DNA of 56,660 bases from Kiritimatiellaeota bacterium B1221 (GCA_029269125.1 JARHXX010000024.1:1-56660), one strand, 5' to 3'; shown: positions 47,801-56,267, counted from the stretch's first letter. Translations and numbers: made by a program. Notes: generated by a model from the letters alone, not told the origin.

Positions 47801-50800
47801 GCTGTGCCCGCCACATCGGCATCCGAAGCATTGACAGGATAGAACGCCCCCCACTCTCCGGGATTCGCGGCACGGTCATAGAGGTTGGCATTGTAATTTG
47901 AAACCGCGGGGATCAGGAACGGAGCGCCATAATCCGCCTGGTCAAAACGGCTGGTCACCCGGGTGGCAACCTCCGGTACAGAATCGGGTCCGTAGGTATA
48001 AAACTGATCACGCACATCCGCGGATAAAATATTTTGAAGTTCCGCATGGATGTAAGCCAGCAAATATCCGGAGCCTTCGTTTGAGACGGTCAACCCGCTC
48101 ACCGGCGGGGAATCGAACGTGAAATTGATCATGACCGTCGGATCGGGTTGATCCGCTTTCCACGCAAGATCCTGAAGCGCGGATGCGGACAATACGGCAA
48201 TATGACTTCGAAAGTTATCCAGATAACCCTGAAATCCTGTAGAGGTGCCGGGATCAAACCCGATGCGCCACATGTTGCTGCGGATGCCGGGTTCGGTAAT
48301 CGTCAGCGGACCTGCAACCAGTGTTCCGTTGCGATAGAGAGTCAGTTCTCTGTTATCGCTGAGCACGACCGCCCAGTGATCCCATCCGGCGGCAGTCAAA
48401 TCCTGAGGGGCCTCCAGGGTCTGCCCCCCACAGTTCACAAAAAGGTTTCCCCCATCCGCCCCGGCCTTGAACCCTATCCGGAAATCGTCAAAACCTGTAT
48501 CGCTTTCCAGAACCAACAGCGTCATTTCGGGACTTGTGGATGAAATTTCGGGGAAGGCCCAGAAATCAAAACTGATCGGCACTCTCCCGTCCGTACTGTT
48601 TTGAATAATGGGAGAGCCGAGTTCGATATCCAGAGAAGTGGATCCGTTAAACCGGGCAACAAACCCGTCTCTGATGGAAACATCTTCGGAATTGATCGTG
48701 ACTTCGGTGAAGGGTGTGGATTCAACCGTGCGGACCAGCAGGGATTCCCGCTGCAGATCTCCGGTGGCCGATTCATCAGGGTCAGCCCGCACGCTGAACA
48801 CCAGCACACTGCGGGAGGTTTCGGTAATCTGCAGCTGTTTCCCGCCCCGCAATAAAGTGCCCGCCAAACTCCGTTCGGTCACGTCGCCGGTGGAGCCGTC
48901 ACGGACAATGCGCTCACTGTAAGCCAGACCGTCGGTTTCATTAAAAAAGAACCGGTCCGAAGCATCCGGATCAAGTGCCACCAGCGGGATCTCGCCATTT
49001 TGCTCCCCTTCCACATGCGCATTGTGGAGCATTTGGTACATGGCATGCGGAGCCCCGGGGAAAGCGGAATCCACATCGGGAAAAGTTCCGCTCAGGGAAG
49101 CCGACACCTGATACGGATCCCCGGCAAACCCGGCCACAATTTGTACCAGTCGGGTTTGCTGTCCATCGGCTGTCGGCCATTCCAGCAGAAACTGCCCCGG
49201 GCGCACCGGCCATAAAACACGGCCGGCACCGTCCCAGCGGATTACATTATCCACGCTGGCATCATTCGGGGTTTCACGGATCAGCTGCGTGACCGAAAAG
49301 GGCTGCGCAAAGGTGGCGGCTAACTGTAGCGGCGCCAGCGGGCTCCCGTCGAGTTCGGTCCCGGTGGCGGGATCCAGGCTTTCGCCCAGCGGTACCCGGA
49401 CCACATAAACAGGTTCACCAAAATTCCAGAGGATCCGGCCGGGGCGGTCGACAAAATCTGTGGAGAGCCGATATTGGTTTGAACCGGACAGAAATGCAGC
49501 CGTAAGTCCGGCGGGATTGTTGGCGGCATCCAGCGTCTCCCCCTCCAGGGTCACATTTTCAAACAAACCGGTCGGCAGCCCGATCAGACTCTGCAAAGGA
49601 GAATTGTTGATTTCGGTATCCACCAGAATCTCCACGGAATCCCCTTCCCGCACCCAGAGTGCCCCCGCACCCGCCTGCACCCCGCCATCTCCACTGCTTA
49701 TGGACGTGGCGGGATCGAAACCGCCATTTGCTGTCAGACTCTCAATCTTATATTCCTTTTCCCAGGACCAGCGAATCATCGTGTAGTCGTTCAGAACGAT
49801 TTCAGGAACCTGCTGGGAATTATCCAGCTCTGTGGGAAAGAACGCTCGGTCTTCCGCCTGCCGGGACGGTTCAACCGGTCCCATGTTCAAAGAGCTGGCG
49901 GGGTTGGTCTGTGACAGGATGTAGTCTGTCCCGTCAAACACCGGTGCATCATTGAAGTCATAACCCGCCACCAGTCCGGAGGAAGTGATCCCGCCGGAGA
50001 TCTGGCGGGTTTTATTGATTTCAGAACCCGATAATGGCCGGCTCCACACCCGAAGGTCATCCACATCAAAATCGCTGTCAGGACTGCCCAATCGCCATGT
50101 CCCGGATGGCGCAAAATCAAAAGCGTCCTGCCCCACCGCCCGACCATTGAGATAGAGCGTCGTGATGCCGTCCGCGGGATCATAGGTGAAAGCCCAGTGA
50201 TTCCAGATGTCTTGTCGGGTTCCCTCCCCCGGCGCAGTGATTTGCGCTCCGCCGGACCGCAACAGCTGGACCCGTCCCTCTTCGCCCAGCCGGAGACGGA
50301 TATTATTGGCCTCAAAAATTCTGGAGGGGGTAGAGCGGATGTCATTCATACGGAGCCAGAACGCAATCGTCCATCCGTTTCCACTCTGTGCGGCAAAACT
50401 GGCACTCCCTTCGTAAGGATCGGCAGATGCGGGATGCACCAAAAAGGAGCCCGAAGCCGCGGCACGGGCAACGGGATGATTCTGTAACTCGTATCCATTG
50501 ATGCGGTAGCGGATGTCATTCGCGCTGTCCGGGGCGAACACAAAGCCGTCGATGGTGGCAATTTCGCCCGAACCTTCCGGCACCCATACTTTCTGCACAG
50601 CCGGATCCGGATTACCTGCCGACACAGATTCCAGCCCCTCCGGAATTGCCGATTCCATGATCAGTGCCACTTCTTTGACCACTTGCCATTCAAAGGTCAG
50701 ATCATCGGTCACTTCGATATCGGCGGCCAGATCGGTGCCGGAAATTGTCGTCCCGGGAACGGTGAACCCTACTGTCTTCCACCGGGCAACCGCCAAGTTG

Positions 50801-51930
50801 CGAATATCACTGTCCAGAGGCGTTTCCTGCCCCGGGGGAACCGGCAACGCCTGCCCTTGACGATCGATGTAGACATACGCCGGCGCACGGAACGGGATCA
50901 CCGCACCTTCGACCACCGATGCGGTATTCAATGGAGGCGCCAAAAATCCGGTGTAGGCTTCCAGGGCTTCTGCGTGGTTGATGCTGATATTCAAATCACG
51001 CTTAAGGGTTTGGAATTCCTGTTCATCGTTGGAGAAAACCGCCGTGGTCGATGACGTACCTTCATAAAATGAAAAGAAAGGGCCGCTGTTGGTTCCGGGA
51101 ATCGCCGTCCCCGGACTCACACTGTTTGCATCACCGTTAAAAGGTGCATAATATAACAACGCATTTTTAATCTCGTTGGGCAAGGGGCTGAAGATCGCAG
51201 CCTCATAGGCTTCGGGTCCAAAACCAAGGACCTTCTCATGATGAAACTCAATAATCTCGGAGGTGACATCATCCCATACGGAAAACGAATGAAAATAGGC
51301 ATCCAGATCCGGAGTAAACTCCGATGGGGTTGGATTACCATTATTGGTCTGTTCGGTTCGGCTCGACCCGCCCAACTCGATATACACGGATTTCCCATCG
51401 GCGGGAATGTTTCCGGAGTAGAGATCTCCGGTGTCGGTCTGAAGTCGCTGAATGCCGTCCAGGTAAATCACTAAATCTTCATTCTCGGGATCGTGGGTGA
51501 GCAGAAAGTAATACCAGGTATTCGGCTGAAGGGCCAAACCACTTAAATTCTGAGATACGGTTCCGGATGCAGACTGAACTTTGTAGGATAATTTGTTGTT
51601 GTTCAGCGCCACGTAATGCCGTTGGGTGATCAGAAAATCCTGATAGCCGGAAATAGTATTTCCCACTTTATTAATCACCTGCCGGCCAAGCTGGAGCAAA
51701 GTCCCGTTGGCATCCTCATGCGTTTTAAACCAGAACCCGATGGCATAGGGACCGGTTTCAATGTCGTCGGCATACGCACTGTTCATGTGGAGCAGCTGAC
51801 CGCCGCTGCCCGCCTCCGTTTCGGCCACGGTGATGTTGACGGGTGCCGCCGCCGCTTTCTGTAAAGGAAACAGCATACCGGCCGCACTGAGAAGGAGGGA
51901 AAAAGTGAAGAGAAGAGTTCGGGTTTTCAT
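41899..51930 (-). CDS. 3343-aa secreted LamG protein with long helical C-terminal region
   Basis: The ATG at 51930 gives a signal peptide (LLFTFSLLLSAAGMLFPL); the TTG just before it is not needed. Three LamG/concanavalin-like domains are visible (about 40-230, YAIGFWFKTHED; 495-640, WTIAFWLRMND; 1070-1230, FDFWAFPEIS), with VYIELGG and LYLNGRAV motifs. A long unassigned beta-rich part spans about 1240-2150. Residues about 2160-2500 have NAYEARITDFYNNG and a dockerin/EF-hand-like DVNADGFINEYD, then YPQGHGDAWGHY. Residues about 2560-3100 are strongly helical with coiled coil (LAKAVNEYEIFLNELSVD). The last 250 residues resemble, loosely, the ends of Tc toxin A subunits (see findings). I recall similar uncharacterised giant proteins in PVC bacteria and Nitrospira, but cannot test this here. 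The gap to the upstream 620-aa gene is 11 nt, to the downstream gene 2 nt. Confidence 0.87.
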   Translation of the reverse strand: MKTRTLLFTFSLLLSAAGMLFPLQKAAAAPVNITVAETEAGSGGQLLHMNSAYADDIETGPYAIGFWFKTHEDANGTLLQLGRQVINKVGNTISGYQDFLITQRHYVALNNNKLSYKVQSASGTVSQNLSGLALQPNTWYYFLLTHDPENEDLVIYLDGIQRLQTDTGDLYSGNIPADGKSVYIELGGSSRTEQTNNGNPTPSEFTPDLDAYFHSFSVWDDVTSEIIEFHHEKVLGFGPEAYEAAIFSPLPNEIKNALLYYAPFNGDANSVSPGTAIPGTNSGPFFSFYEGTSSTTAVFSNDEQEFQTLKRDLNISINHAEALEAYTGFLAPPLNTASVVEGAVIPFRAPAYVYIDRQGQALPVPPGQETPLDSDIRNLAVARWKTVGFTVPGTTISGTDLAADIEVTDDLTFEWQVVKEVALIMESAIPEGLESVSAGNPDPAVQKVWVPEGSGEIATIDGFVFAPDSANDIRYRINGYELQNHPVARAAASGSFLVHPASADPYEGSASFAAQSGNGWTIAFWLRMNDIRSTPSRIFEANNIRLRLGEEGRVQLLRSGGAQITAPGEGTRQDIWNHWAFTYDPADGITTLYLNGRAVGQDAFDFAPSGTWRLGSPDSDFDVDDLRVWSRPLSGSEINKTRQISGGITSSGLVAGYDFNDAPVFDGTDYILSQTNPASSLNMGPVEPSRQAEDRAFFPTELDNSQQVPEIVLNDYTMIRWSWEKEYKIESLTANGGFDPATSISSGDGGVQAGAGALWVREGDSVEILVDTEINNSPLQSLIGLPTGLFENVTLEGETLDAANNPAGLTAAFLSGSNQYRLSTDFVDRPGRILWNFGEPVYVVRVPLGESLDPATGTELDGSPLAPLQLAATFAQPFSVTQLIRETPNDASVDNVIRWDGAGRVLWPVRPGQFLLEWPTADGQQTRLVQIVAGFAGDPYQVSASLSGTFPDVDSAFPGAPHAMYQMLHNAHVEGEQNGEIPLVALDPDASDRFFFNETDGLAYSERIVRDGSTGDVTERSLAGTLLRGGKQLQITETSRSVLVFSVRADPDESATGDLQRESLLVRTVESTPFTEVTINSEDVSIRDGFVARFNGSTSLDIELGSPIIQNSTDGRVPISFDFWAFPEISSTSPEMTLLVLESDTGFDDFRIGFKAGADGGNLFVNCGGQTLEAPQDLTAAGWDHWAVVLSDNRELTLYRNGTLVAGPLTITEPGIRSNMWRIGFDPGTSTGFQGYLDNFRSHIAVLSASALQDLAWKADQPDPTVMINFTFDSPPVSGLTVSNEGSGYLLAYIHAELQNILSADVRDQFYTYGPDSVPEVATRVTSRFDQADYGAPFLIPAVSNYNANLYDRAANPGEWGAFYPVNASDADVAGTATPIGIWYRNDSRENDPERPNVAWPYLSIEYNRIQFPEQGPHRDQRIYIASRIGSEGVDEQGNDQEVFSSAAFTGLSVYNQPDPEQAGWNPNEEHALVAISQRAGIGGVTPTNPAPDAVFALRNDLNRVTGSAYTSEPWVLAEVTDLETGVSTMRAWKVEQTRNEALDAGLNLERRSGLYPSLSYDAENPDGFLQPLEVQPANPSYDFHYAAFAGELLPLPYPLGEVMGAVLPEETTATQLDDRRVFWKDHKGTPWIVSGRTPAAAAAPDVEARFDARFWYPLLSGFWFDLDADGQNDVAYGTAIPWLPTNGVFYRGQDAFEPEPVAVRYEGFWKNDYPVLKTGETLTFAGGEYQADFPLASGLPAVVGWSAAQLVFDSSRPEMDNVIQETDVPESYAARLIRPLDEIRVDLESLPLQLNPANGNVLAQGTDWFFSELSASLQKRVFYDTLTGELVLRGLLNDRAVGDADLTAPPISLYVLEPNVLTQAERQSLRDLDADTDWQTAVDTLYSRSRNPDQLDLDGSPGADITTAYYPGLMRGIDRDEAGNFKFETDSETGLQVLSRDDQVAEPLLSLGTGSALITSPHLLNGTAAAFAEPLYVTLAENNHPSLGAAPVSVHVIRISPRRYRGGVKLVEAPNAFDEKITLRHTADFGGAVENVVFDWHSQEVSGSIPEEAPDQAPSEWFNHTDTAPTLDLAGLPDKLLADQWIYSRYRLSDESGFESDATALQGAVEADWIKDDSSDPAPYQWAGAHNSPQVQSDGSFGYVPALAFGWVKRVLDRINAYEARITDFYNNGSPATYTSMIQQAGTRPLGPVSLSSDKDVIENVGLIALYQTVLDRALTLVEGTVATDGVQQALLLAATRISDFYMLLGNEAYSDALDPTIGLGTGSVEYGNYAPTVWSFQNQEASLLHEELALLRGTDFAKAWPVDNRLFWNFTKGDGEAAYANNYQISDVNADGFINEYDAAELYPQGHGDAWGHYTSSLRTHYRLLQSDSFAWITRSEFYALADNVLEVDYLDESKFAHAAAARARAGSDIVRQTYRQSYTADPAGQWQGYTDTNPDRAWGLQGWSKRAGQGAYFDWLTANALLPAEAPDPVSGQPAENLEDLDRQAVTAPGEIAASLGEIQSVLDDAARGLTPIGVAENAVPFDIDPARLERGQEITASHFEQIYERAVTALQNTVTAFDYANQVDQRIRQVVATTEELTRQAVDQDLAFRNRLKQVFGTPYAGTVGAGQLYPEGYVGPDLFLWLYVDGNNFQSYLPLESEEFIGLIEQDRSDQVSEVPGLLLSVNRVPAASTRLAEFFSSYLEDSFTDFTGYDITNLASALLDFIVDPEQELSLTADFALPITSGDTYGFLAPESWGEREVTGSIQTAILRQVTAQNELAKAVNEYEIFLNELSVDIEVLFLKQETLLVSTETAAELVEAQKKLRSAFMALEISKRAASLATETTDRAADIIVQSLPTVVGTSNDVSSIARSGIFATTLGVSTGFDVLANALEVSQLYAQFDYDIEESEVRVTGESRTLQNDLRAEVQAVQENLNNESSLRYAISSALLSLEEAEQAFLREVDLGTALLEERQTQNRSLAAAVQRERYNDMTLRVTHNDALQKYRHSFDLAAQYAYLAAKAYAFETNLDDSDPANARGALTDIVATRLPGRMTDGHPQMDGDGLAGILARLKINYDTLEGQLGFNNPEAETGRFSLRRELFRVQKFESGDPSQPAVESDRAWRQSLSRHQVANLWDVPEFRTHCRPPWPESDGAQPGIVIPFSSEIFEGRNFFGWPLGGGDQSYDASRFSTKIRSAGVWFEGYDGTNLAVAPRVWLVPAGNDVIRIPDSPDLKTRTWNILDQAIPAPYALTSEDLEDDRFLTSDGTLAEPYAAARQFSRFRAYHDDGDELFANDELIWNSRLAGRSVWNTRWLLIIPGSTLGASPDDALRKLIGSENQQGIRDIRLLFETYSASGN

Positions 51931-51941
51931 CAATGAGTCGC

Positions 51942-53804
51942 TTACTCGAGTGTGGAAATACTGTTCACCCGCCGGAGGCTGAATCGACCTCGCGCCTGCA
52001 GGGCTTCCCCGGGGGGATTGACTTCAGAGCCGACGGGTGAGGTCCGGCCGAGTCCGGTGATGGTTTCGGTAAATACACCGCTGAAAAGAGTGGAGCCGAA
52101 TCCGGTGAGTGTCTGCGCCTCCTCGCTGTTCACCTCATCAACATGCAACGTCCATTCACGCGTCACCCGGAACCCCCGTTGATGCTCCGGATGGAAGGCA
52201 TGGCGGTAGGGATTGGTGCGGTGCCAGGGATCCAGCGTAAAGCTGCCTTCCACTGTGGAGATCAGCCCCCCCGGCACCAGTTCCCCATCGAGCTCCAGAC
52301 TTTCCAAATACTCAGACGATAGGGTGGCGGGGTCAAAGTTGACCGTGCTGTCGGCAGAAACCGGAGGAATGACGGAGCGGGGAAGATCATAGGCTGCGGT
52401 ATCAAAACGCTGCCCCACCAGACGGCCTCCCCTCTCCTCAATCCCCACAAAATTGGGGATATCGTTTTCATCCAGAACGATGATGTACTCCGGAGGAATT
52501 CCTTCATCCACAATCGTCCGCTGAAGGATGGTGGCATCGCTGAGCAGACGAACGGTTCCGGTATCATCCACATGCAGGAGAAGCCGGTAGCGGAGAGGAC
52601 GGCGAACCGCTTCCAACCGGGGACCGACCGTTGTCCCGCTATCGGTTTTTCCATCCACCACACTTGTACTTTGCGTGAGCAGCACATCCCCCACCCACAG
52701 ACCGGGCAAGGGATCGCCGCTCTCCCCTGCGGTTGGCAGGCCGGTCGGGACAGATGCGCGCACGGGAAGAAACTGATAGTAACTGCTGCCATCCGGAAGC
52801 CGGGCCTCCACACGATACAGGTTGCTGCGGGTGTCCTCCCCACCCGTCCAGTCCCTGCGCACCTCCAGGCGGATCGGTGCGGAGGTCCGGGAAGGCAGGG
52901 TCCCGGATCCTGCGCCCGTTTGGGTTATGGCATAATCCACAATGCGCCCGGCACTGACCGCGTCGAACACATCAAATCCATCCTGAAAAACCCGGACCAA
53001 ATGAAGTCCGGCGGGATCATCCAGGAGATTCCCCGCAGCCACATCCATGGTTTCACGTTCCGTCCCAAAATCCAACAGTCCGTCCGCGGATTGAAATATA
53101 AAAGGGAGCGGCCCCTGATAAGAGGAGCCTTCCGAGCAAAAGACCCAATACGCTTCGTTCTCCCGCATGCGCTCATTGGGGTTGACCGCTACCCAGGAAC
53201 CAAGCTCCAGACGAAACACCTGACCCAAATCATGGGCCGGAGAGGGTCCAAAAAAATCTGCAAAAGTGGGCGGCGTGCTTCCGGTGGGCACACCGATGAA
53301 ATTAAACGCGTCAGGCACCCAGGTAAAACGGTGAAAAGCGACTTCACCCGTGACCTGGATCGTAACCGGCTGGTCTCCGGAATTTTCGATCAGATAGGCG
53401 GCGTTTCCCGTAATACTCCCCAATGTGTTTTCACCCACCGTCGTGTTGCGCCGCCAGGTCAACCAAAAGTCCCCTCCCGGAGCAGCCCCGGAGGGATCGT
53501 CAATAAACTGAACCGGCGCACGGGCAGGAAGAAAGCGGGAAACGGTCGTAAGGTCCGGCTCACTGCCGAAAACCGTCATCGGATCCGCCGCTTTGCCTTC
53601 TGCCGTTTGCGGGGCAACCGCCAACCAGACCGCATTCCAGCCCGGAGCCAGTTCCAACTCCTGAACCTGTACCGGATCAGCTGACAGTGGGCTCAGCCAT
53701 AAACTCGCAATAAGCATACCAACAAACTTAACGATGCTTATATGGGCATACCCAATAGATTTAACACCAAGTGTTTCAATACCGGTTTTGGTAATATTGG
53801 TCAT
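51942..53804 (-). CDS. 620-aa exported protein of unknown function, first gene of the giant operon
   Basis: A long N-region and a hydrophobic segment (VGMLIASLWLSPLSA) form a signal peptide. The mature part opens with LELAPGWNAVWLAV and continues as a beta-rich chain (QFIDDPSG, FWLTWRRN, FHRFTWVPDAFNFIGVP, YWVFCSEG, FRVTREWTLHVDEVN). I recall the opening as recurring in uncharacterised proteins of PVC bacteria; its role is unknown and there is no named domain. About 11 nt separate it from the 3343-aa gene. The M1 start has no ribosome site and lies about four bases after the predicted transcription start, so translation may be leaderless. It probably works with the giant LamG protein. Confidence 0.8.
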   Translation of the reverse strand: MTNITKTGIETLGVKSIGYAHISIVKFVGMLIASLWLSPLSADPVQVQELELAPGWNAVWLAVAPQTAEGKAADPMTVFGSEPDLTTVSRFLPARAPVQFIDDPSGAAPGGDFWLTWRRNTTVGENTLGSITGNAAYLIENSGDQPVTIQVTGEVAFHRFTWVPDAFNFIGVPTGSTPPTFADFFGPSPAHDLGQVFRLELGSWVAVNPNERMRENEAYWVFCSEGSSYQGPLPFIFQSADGLLDFGTERETMDVAAGNLLDDPAGLHLVRVFQDGFDVFDAVSAGRIVDYAITQTGAGSGTLPSRTSAPIRLEVRRDWTGGEDTRSNLYRVEARLPDGSSYYQFLPVRASVPTGLPTAGESGDPLPGLWVGDVLLTQSTSVVDGKTDSGTTVGPRLEAVRRPLRYRLLLHVDDTGTVRLLSDATILQRTIVDEGIPPEYIIVLDENDIPNFVGIEERGGRLVGQRFDTAAYDLPRSVIPPVSADSTVNFDPATLSSEYLESLELDGELVPGGLISTVEGSFTLDPWHRTNPYRHAFHPEHQRGFRVTREWTLHVDEVNSEEAQTLTGFGSTLFSGVFTETITGLGRTSPVGSEVNPPGEALQARGRFSLRRVNSISTLE

Positions 53805-54170
53805 AATTGAAATGTATATGTTACGAACATTTCAGACCGTCAAGCCTATTTCCTATAACATTGAATACATGTAATAGGTTTACGATATATAGGATAGAAT
53901 TCATCTTTTTACTCAGGCAAAAGCAAAAATATGGTAGCAGGACCGTGTGGGGGCAAATAGACTCTCCTTGACATACATCCCTGTGAACGGGCGGGTTGAT
54001 TTTTTCTTTTTCAACAAATTGTAGCAACGCTACGGCCCCAACCAATATACCAACCAAGTAGTAAACATTGCCCCGAATACTGATCGTCCAAAACTCTTCA
54101 GCCCCAACAGGGCGACCCTCCACAGCCCGGTCCCTCAGGGCCGGGGGGGAGGAAAAAAGGCCCTCATCAG
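53805..54170. other. 366-bp intergenic region with hairpins, upstream of the giant operon
   Basis: No convincing gene is seen. A 122-codon open frame runs through it on the minus strand but has no ribosome site, contains the operon promoter and changes composition abruptly. Structures include gtagc-aac-gctac (54021-54033), an atgtt/aacat repeat (53818-53830) and a strong GC hairpin with arms cccgg/ccggg near 54134-54153. A T-run follows the dinB stop but without a clear stem. Confidence 0.5.
53815..53843 (-). promoter_or_regulatory. Probable promoter of the four-gene giant operon, with overlapping inverted repeat
   Basis: On the minus strand TTGACG (53838-53843, 5 of 6) is 17 bp before CATATA (53815-53820, 3 of 6). 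The inverted repeat ATGTT-CGT-AACAT (53818-53830) overlaps the -10 box and spacer and could be an operator. The predicted start lies about four bases before the ATG at 53804. Confidence 0.45.
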
Positions 54171-55361
54171 TCAGGTCTCCAAATCCCAACGTCCCCGTTT
54201 AACCGATGTCACCCCGTATTTATTCCGTAAACCGTCCACCACCGCATCCAATTTACGTTCTTTCGGCTGCGGTGGCGGACTAAACAAATCCAACTGCGCA
54301 TCCCCGCCTACCGGCACATCACTTAACTGAGAAACCCCTACCCCCAACAAACGCACTGGCCATGGAGGATCAAACTTCTCAAACAAATCCAAAACGGTAT
54401 CAAAAATTTCCTGATCCGATCTCGTGGAGACGGCCAACTGTTTTTGTCGCGTGTAGGTTTGAAATTGATCACTCCTGATTTTGATCTGCACACAAGAAGC
54501 CCAGTAGCCGGAAGCCCGCAATCGACGGCCCACCTTCTCCGACAATCGCAACAGGGTTTGATGGTGGACCTCCCGCGCATCCTGGTTCACCGTATAGGTG
54601 TGTTCATTGGAAATACTTTTTTCCGGTTCCCGGTCATGCACCGGCCGCGCATCCAACCCGTTGGCCAAGGCATAAAGATGCTCCCCTGAGGACTGACCAA
54701 ACCATTTCACCAACTGGGGTTTTCCCGCATTCTGTAAATCCCCAACCAAACGTATGCCCTGTTGGGCCAAACGTTGCTTCGTCTTTTTCCCCACCCCCCA
54801 GATCCGACCCACATCCAGCGGCGCCAAAAATGTCCGGATCTCCTCCGCCTCCCGCGGGACCACCGTCAGCCCATTCGGCTTGTCCATGTCCGATGCCAAC
54901 TTGGCCAAAAACTTGTTCCCCGCAATCCCCACCGATGCGGTCAGCTGACATTTTTCAAAAATTTCCGCCCGCAGGGCCTCGCCCATTTTCACTTCGTCGT
55001 CCCCCCATAAATGCAAACTTCCCGTCACATCCAAAAAGGCTTCATCCACCGATAGCCCCTGCACATAAGGCGAAAACCGGTCAAAGATTTCAAAGATATG
55101 CCTGGAGGCCTGCCGGTAGGCCTGCATGCGGCCCGGACGGAAAATTCCCTCCGGACAACGCCGCCCCGCCTCCCGCAGGGGCATGGCCGAATGCACCCCG
55201 AATTTCCGGGCCTCATAACTGGCTGCCGACACCACCCCGCGCTGATCCGGTTTTCCGCCGATAATCACCGGCTTGCCTTTTAATTCCGGAAAATCACGCT
55301 GCTCCACCGACGCAAAAAAGGCGTCCATGTCCACATGCAGGATGCAGCGCGGATCCGGCAT
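54171..55361 (-). CDS. dinB: DNA polymerase IV, Y-family translesion polymerase (396 aa)
   Basis: All catalytic landmarks are present: HVDMDAFFASVEQRD near the N-terminus, YEARKFGVHSAMPLREA, SVDEAFLDVT with the acidic pair, and ASVGIAGNKFLAKLASDMDKPNG. The thumb follows with VGKKTKQRL, then the little finger domain. QLDLF near residue 365 is a good sliding-clamp-binding motif. The length is slightly above the E. coli enzyme. Pol IV copies past damaged bases in the cytoplasm. It begins 6 nt after the nucleotidyltransferase stop, with GAGGAGG just before the ATG; the two probably share a transcript. Confidence 0.96.
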   Translation of the reverse strand: MPDPRCILHVDMDAFFASVEQRDFPELKGKPVIIGGKPDQRGVVSAASYEARKFGVHSAMPLREAGRRCPEGIFRPGRMQAYRQASRHIFEIFDRFSPYVQGLSVDEAFLDVTGSLHLWGDDEVKMGEALRAEIFEKCQLTASVGIAGNKFLAKLASDMDKPNGLTVVPREAEEIRTFLAPLDVGRIWGVGKKTKQRLAQQGIRLVGDLQNAGKPQLVKWFGQSSGEHLYALANGLDARPVHDREPEKSISNEHTYTVNQDAREVHHQTLLRLSEKVGRRLRASGYWASCVQIKIRSDQFQTYTRQKQLAVSTRSDQEIFDTVLDLFEKFDPPWPVRLLGVGVSQLSDVPVGGDAQLDLFSPPPQPKERKLDAVVDGLRNKYGVTSVKRGRWDLET

Positions 55362-55367
55362 TCCTCC

Positions 55368-56267
55368 TCAACTCCAAAGCGGATCGGAATAAACCCCCTC
55401 TGCAAGCAAGGCTTTTAAGCCGGCTTGCACCGCCGGTTTGTCTTCGGGATAGGTCACCCCCAACCAGTGGTCATCCGAATGCAACACCTCCACCGATGCC
55501 TGTTGGCGATCGATCAATTGCTGCACCAGGGTCGGGATATAATACTCAGACTTCATCGGATCCGGCAACGTCCCCAGGAAGTCTTTAAATCCTGCTTGGG
55601 CATGCGCAAACAACTCCGGGGTGAAGCCCCAGGTATTCATCGACACCAACTGACTGCCATCCATCACTTCCAATTCACCGCCCCGATTCACTTCAATCCC
55701 GTCAGCAACCGGATGAATTTCATGACATTCCTCCACCCCGGCCAATTTTCCGGCCGCTACCTCGCATACCCCGCGCGAAACCGTGCCGTGTTCACTCACC
55801 GTATTTTTCAGAGGGTACGCCACCAACACATAATCCCCTTGAGAATTCTCTCTCGCCTGCAGCGCAGCTGCCAGCAGCCTGAAGGAGCCCGGCCCATAAA
55901 AATCATCCGCGTTTATCACCCCGAAAGGCTCCTTCACAATCTCCCGGGCCGACAGCATCGCATGAATGGTTCCCCAGGGCTTCACCCGCCCTTCCGGCAC
56001 CTCAAACCCCTCCGGTAAATCAGACAGTTCCTGATAGGCATATTCCACCTGAATATGATTCTCGTATTTACTTCCCACCTGCGCCTTAAACGCCTCCTCA
56101 ATATCGCGGCGGATCACAAACACAATTTTCCCGAAGCCCGCGCGATGAGCATCAAACACCGAGTAATCCAGAATCACTTCTCCGGAAGGCCCCACCGGAT
56201 CCAGTTGTTTTAAGCCTCCATAACGGCTTCCCATTCCGGCGGCGAGTACAAGTAAAGTTGGTTTCAT
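55368..56267 (-). CDS. Nucleotidyltransferase family protein, sugar-nucleotide type (299 aa)
   Basis: The opening LLVLAAGMGSRYGGLKQLDPVG is the nucleotide-binding loop of the NTP_transferase family, which joins a sugar phosphate to a nucleotide. NADDFYGPG carries the metal-binding Asp; the chain also has KPWGTIHAM and SEYYIPTLV. Length fits. The exact sugar is not readable from the sequence. A good ribosome site (AAGGA six bases before ATG) is present, and the ATG overlaps the stop of a short upstream frame (ATGA). dinB follows 6 nt downstream. Confidence 0.88.
   Translation of the reverse strand: MKPTLLVLAAGMGSRYGGLKQLDPVGPSGEVILDYSVFDAHRAGFGKIVFVIRRDIEEAFKAQVGSKYENHIQVEYAYQELSDLPEGFEVPEGRVKPWGTIHAMLSAREIVKEPFGVINADDFYGPGSFRLLAAALQARENSQGDYVLVAYPLKNTVSEHGTVSRGVCEVAAGKLAGVEECHEIHPVADGIEVNRGGELEVMDGSQLVSMNTWGFTPELFAHAQAGFKDFLGTLPDPMKSEYYIPTLVQQLIDRQQASVEVLHSDDHWLGVTYPEDKPAVQAGLKALLAEGVYSDPLWS

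Noticed and set aside
46915..47901. Plus-strand frame (328 codons) opposite the 3343-aa gene
   Set aside because: Antisense shadow; rich in Arg, His and Ile-Arg pairs, no start signal.
52572..53684. Long plus-strand frame (370 codons) opposite the 620-aa gene
   Set aside because: Antisense frame caused by GC-rich codon use; Arg/Gly/His-rich with no domain.
53821..54189. Open frame of 122 codons on the minus strand between dinB and the giant operon
   Set aside because: No ribosome site, contains the operon promoter, begins inside dinB and has abrupt composition change. The hydrophobic stretch alone is not enough.
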